Below, piece after piece: positions 59,190 through 64,000 of a stretch of 64,000 nt of DNA (position 1 is the stretch's first letter; every line of letters begins with the position of its first letter). The position numbers and the translations under genes were made by a program. The notes under the pieces were generated by a model. That model was given only the letters and a program-made list of their open reading frames with translations, had not been told where the DNA came from and made no database searches. This stretch comes from Clostridiales bacterium NK3B98. Its GTDB lineage: Bacteria > Bacillota > Clostridia > Oscillospirales > Oscillospiraceae. The stretch lies in contig ATWA01000001.1 of assembly GCA_000421005.1 (NCBI GenBank), positions 62,001 to 126,000 on the forward strand. Reading direction: 5' to 3'.

Positions 59190-59468
59190 ATGGCTGAGAA
59201 TAATACGTCAACGAACGTGGAAAAAAAGCCTGCCAAGGCCGCCGAGAAGAAGCCCAATTGGTTCGTCAAAACCTTTAAGGGCATCAAGAAGTGGTGCCAT
59301 GAGCTGCGTATCGAGCTGAAAAAAGTGGTATGGCCCAGCAGACAGCAGGTCACCCATGATACGGGTACTGTGCTGGCCGTGGTCACTGTGATCGGTGCTG
59401 TGATCTGGGTCTTCGACCTGCTCAGCACCTCTGTGGTTCGCGCACTCATCAACCTCTTCGCAGCCTGA
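59190..59468 (+). CDS. secE: Preprotein translocase subunit SecE
   Basis: SecE clamps SecY in the translocon. The 92-residue protein has a lysine-rich cytosolic start (EKKPAKAAEKKPNWFVKTFK), the amphipathic helix ELRIELKKVVWPSRQQVTHD that holds the conserved WPS motif, and one transmembrane helix (VLAVVTVIGAVIWVFDLLS). It is coupled to nusG, which starts 11 bp downstream. Confidence 0.96.
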   Translation: MAENNTSTNVEKKPAKAAEKKPNWFVKTFKGIKKWCHELRIELKKVVWPSRQQVTHDTGTVLAVVTVIGAVIWVFDLLSTSVVRALINLFAA

Positions 59469-59479
59469 GGAGCGGAGAG

Positions 59480-60007
59480 ATGGCAGAAGGAGCAAAATGG
59501 TATGTCGTGCATACCTATTCCGGATATGAAAGTGCAGTGGCCAGTGCGATCTGGAAGAACGTAGACAGCCGCAACCTGCACAACCTGATCTCTGAGGTCA
59601 CCATTCCCATGGAGACGGTCACCGAGATCACGGAAAACGGCCCCAAGACAGTGGAGCGCAAGGTATTCCCCGGCTATGTGCTGGTGAAGATGGTGCTGGA
59701 CGATATGAGCTGGCACGTCATTCGGAATATCCGCGGCGTGACCGGGTTTGTGGGCTCCGGAAGCAATGACGCGATTCCCCTCACAGACGAGGAGGTCGCA
59801 GCACTCGGCGTGGAGAAGCACGAGGTAACTGTGTCCTACGCTGTGGGCGACAATGTAAAAATCATCGACGGTGCCCTGTCCTCCTCCATCGGCGTGGTGG
59901 AAGAGATTGATATGGAACGGGGCCGTGTAAAGGTGGTTGTGTCTCTGTTCGGCCGGGAGACTCCGGTGGAGCTGGAGCTGGACCAGATCGAAACCGTCGA
60001 ACCGTAA
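59480..60007 (+). CDS. nusG: Transcription termination/antitermination protein NusG
   Basis: NusG binds RNA polymerase and links transcription with translation and Rho. The 175-residue protein has the NGN domain (KWYVVHTYSGYESAVASAIW, ENGPKTVERKVFPGYVLVKM) and the C-terminal KOW domain (VGDNVKIIDGALSSSIGVVEEID). Length is normal. It is in the standard secE-nusG-rplK order. Confidence 0.97.
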   Translation: MAEGAKWYVVHTYSGYESAVASAIWKNVDSRNLHNLISEVTIPMETVTEITENGPKTVERKVFPGYVLVKMVLDDMSWHVIRNIRGVTGFVGSGSNDAIPLTDEEVAALGVEKHEVTVSYAVGDNVKIIDGALSSSIGVVEEIDMERGRVKVVVSLFGRETPVELELDQIETVEP

Positions 60008-60054
60008 TCGGAACCAACCGGGTTCCCTGTGAACAAAATTAGGAGGTGCTCTTC

Positions 60055-60495
60055 GTGGCAGCAGCAGCTAAAAATAAGAAAATCACCGGCTATGTAAAAC
60101 TGCAGATTCCCGCAGGCAAGGCGACTCCCGCCCCCCCTGTCGGTCCTGCGCTGGGCCAGCACGGTGTGAACATTGCCCAGTTTACCAAGGAGTTCAATGA
60201 GCGTACCAAGAAGGATGTGGGTCTGATTATCCCCGTCATCATCACCGTGTATGCTGACCGCTCCTTCACCTTTGTAACCAAGACTCCTCCCGCAGCCGTG
60301 CTGCTGAAGAAGGCCTGCAATCTGGAGTCCGCTTCCGGCGTGCCCAACAAGACCAAGGTGGCCAAGATCAGCAAGGACGAAGTACGGAAGATCGCCGAGC
60401 TGAAGATGCCGGATCTGAACGCCGCCTCTGTGGAGGCTGCCATGTCCATGATCGCCGGCACTGCCCGCTCCATGGGCATCGTCGTCGAGGACTAA
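60055..60495 (+). CDS. rplK: 50S ribosomal protein L11
   Basis: L11 forms the GTPase-associated centre with 23S rRNA and the L10-L12 stalk. The product is 146 residues from a GTG start at 60055 with AGGAGGTG upstream ([20 protein letters not shown]). Proline-rich [19 protein letters not shown] and the C-terminal [20 protein letters not shown] are diagnostic. L1 in the next gene is its usual translational regulator. Confidence 0.98.
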   Translation: MAAAAKNKKITGYVKLQIPAGKATPAPPVGPALGQHGVNIAQFTKEFNERTKKDVGLIIPVIITVYADRSFTFVTKTPPAAVLLKKACNLESASGVPNKTKVAKISKDEVRKIAELKMPDLNAASVEAAMSMIAGTARSMGIVVED

Positions 60496-60509
60496 GGAGG
60501 TAGGATACT

Positions 60510-61202
60510 GTGAAAAAGGGTAAGAAATATCAGGACAGCGCAAAGCTGATCGAGAGAGGCAATCTGTACGATCCCACCGAGGCTCTGGAGCTGGTGGGCA
60601 AGACTGCCAAGGCTAAGTTTGACGAGACTGTGGAAGTCCACCTCCGCTTGGGTGTTGACGGCCGTCACGCTGACCAGCAGGTTCGTGGCGCCATCGTGCT
60701 GCCCAACGGCACCGGCAAGACCGCCCGTGTGCTGGTCTTCGCCAAGGACGATCAGGCCGAGGCCGCAAAGGCTGCCGGCGCTGACTATGTGGGCGAGATG
60801 GATCTGGTGGAGAAGATCCAGAAGGAGAACTGGTTCGACTTCGACGTGGTCATCGCTACCCCCGATATGATGCGTTTCGTGGGCCGTCTGGGTCGTGTAC
60901 TGGGCCCCAAGGGTCTGATGCCCTCCCCCAAGTCCGGCACTGTTACCCCCGACGCCGGCAAGGCTGTGGCTGAGGCAAAGGCCGGTAAGGTGGAGTATCG
61001 TCTGGACAAGGCCAACATCATCCACTGCCCCATCGGCAAGGCTTCCTTCGGCACTGAGAAGCTGGAGCAGAACTTCAACGCTCTGGTGGGTGCTGTCATC
61101 AAGGCAAAGCCCGCTTCTGCCAAGGGTCAGTATATCCGTTCCTGCACCGTGACCTCTACCATGGGCCCCGGCGTCAAGGTCAACACCTCCAAGCTGGGCT
61201 AA
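60510..61202 (+). CDS. rplA: 50S ribosomal protein L1
   Basis: L1 forms the movable stalk that guides E-site tRNA out of the ribosome, and represses its own operon in many bacteria. The 230-residue protein (GTG start) contains the conserved [19 protein letters not shown] and [20 protein letters not shown]. After rplA the operon stops at a terminator; rplJ and rplL, which follow in most genomes, are not here. Confidence 0.98.
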   Translation: MKKGKKYQDSAKLIERGNLYDPTEALELVGKTAKAKFDETVEVHLRLGVDGRHADQQVRGAIVLPNGTGKTARVLVFAKDDQAEAAKAAGADYVGEMDLVEKIQKENWFDFDVVIATPDMMRFVGRLGRVLGPKGLMPSPKSGTVTPDAGKAVAEAKAGKVEYRLDKANIIHCPIGKASFGTEKLEQNFNALVGAVIKAKPASAKGQYIRSCTVTSTMGPGVKVNTSKLG

Positions 61203-61232
61203 TCCCGCTTGCAGGAAAAACAGAGCCGTTTC

Positions 61233-61273
61233 AAGGAGCTGTCTCGTAAAATGAGGCAGCTCCTTTCTGTTTT
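61233..61273 (+). terminator. Terminator after rplA
   Basis: AAGGAGCTG and CAGCTCCTT pair, with an inner CTC/GAG, followed by TCTGTTTT. The rest of the 288-bp gap to the symporter holds only a promoter. Confidence 0.85.
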
Positions 61274-61411
61274 GGAATATAACACCCCATGACCGAAAAA
61301 TTTACGGAAAAATCACCTGACAGACGAAACAATTTTGCTCGCAACCCACGGGAGAGATTCTGTCACAATGCCGAAAGTAACCGCAAAAATTAGGGAAATG
61401 CCCCTGAGAAA

Positions 61412-61440
61412 TTGACAGAAGGGAAATCTTCTCCTAAAAT
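61412..61440 (+). promoter_or_regulatory. Promoter of the alanine symporter gene
   Basis: TTGACA (61412-61417), 17 bp, TAAAAT (61435-61440), 51 bp before the start codon, with an AAGGAAAGGAAGAGAGG purine stretch as ribosome site. Confidence 0.85.
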
Positions 61441-61490
61441 TGTACCATCCCGCATATGATTGAGCGAGCAAAAGGAAAGGAAGAGAGGAT

Positions 61491-62918
61491 ATGGAAGCGT
61501 TTTCCAACTGGGTAACAACAGTTGATGATCTGGTATGGGGCGTGCCGCTGATCGTTCTGATTATGGCCTGTGGCATTTGGCTCACCGTCCGTACCGGTTT
61601 TGTGCAGGTATTCCATCTGGGCAAGGCACTGAGGTTCATGGTGCAAAACGAGGAGGACGGCACCGGTGAGGTGACCTCCTTCGGCGCACTGTGTACCGCC
61701 CTGAGCGCCACCATCGGCACGGGCAACATCGTGGGTGTGGCCTCCGCCATTGCCGCCGGAGGTCCCGGCGCTCTGCTGTGGATGGAGATTGCCGCCTTCT
61801 TCGGCATGGCTACCAAATATGCCGAGGGTCTGCTGGCAGTCAAGTACCGTGAGATTGACAGCGACGGCCATGTGCTGGGCGGCCCCTTCTATTACATCGA
61901 AAAAGGCATGGGCAAGGGCTGGAAGTGGCTGGGCAAGCTGTTTGCCCTGTTCGGTATGCTGGCTGGCGCACTGGGCATCGGCACCATCACCCAGATCAAC
62001 GGCATCACCTCTGCTGCGGAGAACTTCTTTGACCCGGCCAAAGCCCATGTGGTCTTTACCGTAGGCTCCGGCGACGCTGCCAAGGGCATCACCGTCACCA
62101 CTGTGGTGGTAGGCCTGATTGTCACCGTGGCTGCAGCACTGGTCATCATCGGCGGCATCAAGCGGATTGCCAAGGTCTCCGAGATCGTGGTTCCCTTTAT
62201 GGCGGTCATCTATGTGGTCTGCGGCGTGGTCATTCTGGTGGCCAACGTGGGTAAAATTCCCGGCGCAATCGCCCAGATTTTTGTGGGCGCCTTCAATCCC
62301 CAGGCAGTGGCCGGCGGCATCATCGGCGTGACCATGAAAACCGCCATTCAGAAGGGCGTTGCCCGCGGCATCTTCTCCAATGAGGCAGGCTTGGGCTCCG
62401 CTCCTATCGCAGCGGCTGCTGCTCAGACCAACAACGCCGCCCGTCAGGGTCTGGTCACCATGACCGGCACCTTTATCGACACCATCATCATCTGCACCAT
62501 GACCGGACTGTCCATCGTCATCACCGGCGCATGGAAGCCTGAGCTGGGCTTGCAGGGCGCTGAGATCACCATGAAGGCTTTTGACGACGGTATGTTCTTC
62601 TTTCCTAACGCCGTCAGCTCCTTCCTGCTGATGCTCTGCCTGATGTTCTTTGCCTTTACCACCATTTTGGGCTGGGACTATTACGCCGAGCGCTGCCTGG
62701 AATACCTGTCCGGGGGCAATATGGGTCTGGTCAGGGTGTATCGCTGGATTTACATTGCTGCCGTGTTTGTGGGTCCCTATCTCACCGCCGCTGTGGTGTG
62801 GAACATCGCCGACGTGTTCAACGGTCTGATGGCATTCCCCAATATCATTGCCCTGCTGGCCCTGTCCGGCGTGGTGGCAAAGGAGTCCAAAGCGTTTCAC
62901 GACAAACTGAATCACTGA
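61491..62918 (+). CDS. Sodium:alanine symporter (AGCS family)
   Basis: A 475-residue transporter that should import alanine or glycine with sodium. About eleven hydrophobic helices are visible. Family motifs include ALSATIGTGNIVGVASAIAAGGPGALLWM (core TIGTGNIVGVA), GMATKYAEGLLAVKYR, GGPFYYIEKGMGKGW and GIFSNEAGLGSAPIAAAAAQT. It is monocistronic, with a strong promoter and a terminator at 62930-62962. Alanine could also serve as a spore germinant signal, but nothing here tests that. Confidence 0.95.
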   Translation: MEAFSNWVTTVDDLVWGVPLIVLIMACGIWLTVRTGFVQVFHLGKALRFMVQNEEDGTGEVTSFGALCTALSATIGTGNIVGVASAIAAGGPGALLWMEIAAFFGMATKYAEGLLAVKYREIDSDGHVLGGPFYYIEKGMGKGWKWLGKLFALFGMLAGALGIGTITQINGITSAAENFFDPAKAHVVFTVGSGDAAKGITVTTVVVGLIVTVAAALVIIGGIKRIAKVSEIVVPFMAVIYVVCGVVILVANVGKIPGAIAQIFVGAFNPQAVAGGIIGVTMKTAIQKGVARGIFSNEAGLGSAPIAAAAAQTNNAARQGLVTMTGTFIDTIIICTMTGLSIVITGAWKPELGLQGAEITMKAFDDGMFFFPNAVSSFLLMLCLMFFAFTTILGWDYYAERCLEYLSGGNMGLVRVYRWIYIAAVFVGPYLTAAVVWNIADVFNGLMAFPNIIALLALSGVVAKESKAFHDKLNH

Positions 62919-62929
62919 TCTTTTACAGA

Positions 62930-62962
62930 AAATCCCCGTGGAATCTCCACGGGGATTTATTT
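62930..62962 (+). terminator. Terminator after the symporter
   Basis: AAATCCCCGTGGA and TCCACGGGGATTT pair around ATC, followed by ATTT. Confidence 0.92.
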
Positions 62963-62995
62963 GCAGGATTCGTGTCAAATACCCCGCCACAAGGG

Positions 62996-63027
62996 TTGAC
63001 AATAGGCAGGGAAAGGACTACTATAAT
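62996..63027 (+). promoter_or_regulatory. Promoter of the M-box/mgtE transcript
   Basis: TTGACA at 62996-63001 with TACTAT at a 17-bp spacing (63019-63024); a perfect TATAAT lies 3 bp further (63022-63027) at 20-bp spacing. Either -10 could serve. Confidence 0.7.
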
Positions 63028-63040
63028 AAAAGAATTGAAG

Positions 63041-63190
63041 AAACGTCCGGTAGGTAAGGCTACCACAAGGATATGGGTTGCTGCCGCAAAGTCGTGGAGA
63101 CACGATCCGTTGGTTGAACAGGTGATATCGAACCCAAAGGTATCATTTAACGCAACTTCACCGCCTTGTGATGCTAAAGCTTGAACGGTG
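63041..63190 (+). ncRNA. M-box (ykoK leader) magnesium riboswitch
   Basis: The leader has the M-box core: GGTAGGTAAGGCTACCACA, GGTTGCTGCCGCAAAGTCG, GAGACACGAT, GGTTGAACAGGTGATATCG, CCCAAAGGTATCATTTAACG and TGTGATGCTAAAGCTTGAAC, in the right order and spacing. The M-box folds with bound magnesium and switches off transporter expression. It lies directly upstream of mgtE and is followed by a terminator (63228-63265), fitting transcriptional control. Ends are approximate. Confidence 0.93.
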
Positions 63191-63227
63191 GGGGAATCGC
63201 TCACAGGAGCGGGTTTCGTAACGTGCA

Positions 63228-63265
63228 GCGCTTGATGCCGGAGGTGTCAGGCGTATTTTATTTTT
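63228..63265 (+). terminator. Expression-platform terminator of the M-box
   Basis: GCGCTTGA pairs with TCAGGCGT (with G-T pairs) and is followed by ATTTTATTTTT. It ends 14 bp before the mgtE start codon, so magnesium-bound riboswitch should terminate here. Confidence 0.82.
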
Positions 63266-63279
63266 CAGGGGGTGGCAGT

Positions 63280-64000
63280 ATGGCTGATTTCGAGAACCGT
63301 CGAGAGAAACTGGTGCATATTATTGAGGATCTCCTGAAGCGAAAACAGTACGCCCAATTGCGGGGACTGCTGCTGCCGCTGGAATCCGCCGACGTGGCGC
63401 AGGTGATGGAGGATGTGAGCGAGGAGGGGATTCCTCTGATCTTCCGTCTGCTGCCCAAGGAGAGCGCAGCTGAGGTGTTCGTGGAGCTGAGCCCGGAGCA
63501 TCAGGAGGAACTGATCCGCAGCTTCTCCAACACCGAGTTGAAGGAAGTGCTGGACGAGCTGTATCTGGACGACGCGGTTGACATCGTGGAGGAAATGCCT
63601 GCCAATGTGGTGCGGCGTATCCTTGCCCACACCAGCCCGGAGATGCGAAAGAGCATCAACGAGATTCTGAAATACCCGGAGGACTCCGCCGGAAGCCTGA
63701 TGACCACCGAGTTCATCGACCTGAAAGGGGACATGACGGTGGAGGACTGCTTCAAGCGCATCCGCCGCAATGCCGCCGAGGTGGAGACCATCAACGTCTG
63801 CTTTGTCTTGGATCTGGACCGAAAGCTAAAGGGCTATGTCACCATCCGTGACCTGATGATGGCGGCCTATGAGGATTTGGTGACCGATATTATGGACACC
63901 AGCGTTGTCTCGGTGACCACGCTGGAGGATCAGGAATCTGTCGCCCAGAAGTTCAGCAAGTACGACTTTCTCATTATGCCCGTGGTGGACACGGAAAACC
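63280..64000 (+). CDS. mgtE: Magnesium transporter MgtE, 3' end outside window
   Basis: MgtE is a magnesium-gated channel. The 240 residues present cover the N-terminal superhelical domain (QYAQLRGLLLPLESADVAQV, DDAVDIVEEMPANVVRRIL) and the CBS domains (LMTTEFIDLKGDMTVEDCFK, VTDIMDTSVVSVTTLEDQESV), which sense cytoplasmic magnesium. The transmembrane part is cut off by the window end. The ATG at 63280 follows GGGGGTGG. Control by the M-box upstream matches its function. Confidence 0.96.
   Translation, partial: MADFENRREKLVHIIEDLLKRKQYAQLRGLLLPLESADVAQVMEDVSEEGIPLIFRLLPKESAAEVFVELSPEHQEELIRSFSNTELKEVLDELYLDDAVDIVEEMPANVVRRILAHTSPEMRKSINEILKYPEDSAGSLMTTEFIDLKGDMTVEDCFKRIRRNAAEVETINVCFVLDLDRKLKGYVTIRDLMMAAYEDLVTDIMDTSVVSVTTLEDQESVAQKFSKYDFLIMPVVDTEN

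Noticed and set aside
61290-61394. A 34-codon plus-strand frame in the rplA-symporter gap
   Set aside because: No ribosome site, lies in an AT-rich promoter region, and no sign of coding bias.

Overview
The window reads as chromosomal DNA of a GC-rich, spore-forming member of the Clostridia, most likely order Oscillospirales (Flavonifractor/Intestinimonas-like gut bacteria). Grounds: Firmicutes-style S10/spc/alpha ribosomal order with rpsD inside the alpha cluster and a KOW protein between map and infA, a four-cysteine L36, a zinc-type S14, a CIRCE-controlled groESL, spoIIAA-spoIIAB-sigF, a Bacillus-like SRP RNA upstream of dnaX, and strong AAGGAGG ribosome sites. The genus is inference; I had no database.

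Layout. 1-9.2 kb: end of the spc operon and the alpha operon (rpsN to rplQ), all plus strand, closed by a strong terminator. 9.4-15.5 kb: an XpaC-like membrane protein, a lipid kinase, groESL, a GNAT acetyltransferase and an HD phosphohydrolase; a 308-bp MITE-like element with perfect 19-bp terminal inverted repeats sits after groEL. 15.5-33.5 kb: mostly minus-strand housekeeping genes (aminotransferase, HExxH lipoprotein, ybaB, dnaX, SRP RNA, secG, aroD-aroE, rnc-plsX, trmFO, topA, dprA, an RNA methyltransferase), interrupted by a plus-strand ROK glucokinase and a BI-1 family membrane protein.

33.7-42.8 kb: a compact, intact phage-like head and tail cluster (small and large terminase, portal, scaffold, major capsid, connectors, tail tube, tail chaperones with a textbook CCCAAAA -1 frameshift site, tape measure, one further tail gene). 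It has no integrase, repressor, replication, lysis, baseplate or receptor-binding gene, and each end carries a similar terminator hairpin. This is the best candidate here for an unusual system: a domesticated, gene-transfer-agent-like or satellite particle locus, or a neatly trimmed prophage remnant.

42.9-46.2 kb: birA, the spoIIA operon and an HAD phosphatase. 46.3-54.5 kb: an AgrA/AgrC-like LytTR regulator and GHKL sensor, then two GH3 glycosidases and a GtrA-like membrane protein. The first GH3 gene has a 9-N12-9 direct repeat in its promoter region that matches the geometry of a LytTR binding site, so the neighbouring regulator probably controls the locus. That GH3 enzyme has reversed domain order and membrane segments at both ends.

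54.6-58.7 kb: minus-strand envelope-related genes (a histidine-kinase-like protein lacking the phospho-acceptor histidine, an amidase, a VanZ protein), then an XRE/DUF3169-like pair preceded by three copies of a TGACA-N8-TGTCA operator, then ruvX. 59.0-61.2 kb: rpmG-secE-nusG-rplK-rplA, ended by a terminator instead of continuing into rplJ-rplL. 61.5-64 kb: a sodium:alanine symporter, then an M-box magnesium riboswitch in front of mgtE, which runs off the window.
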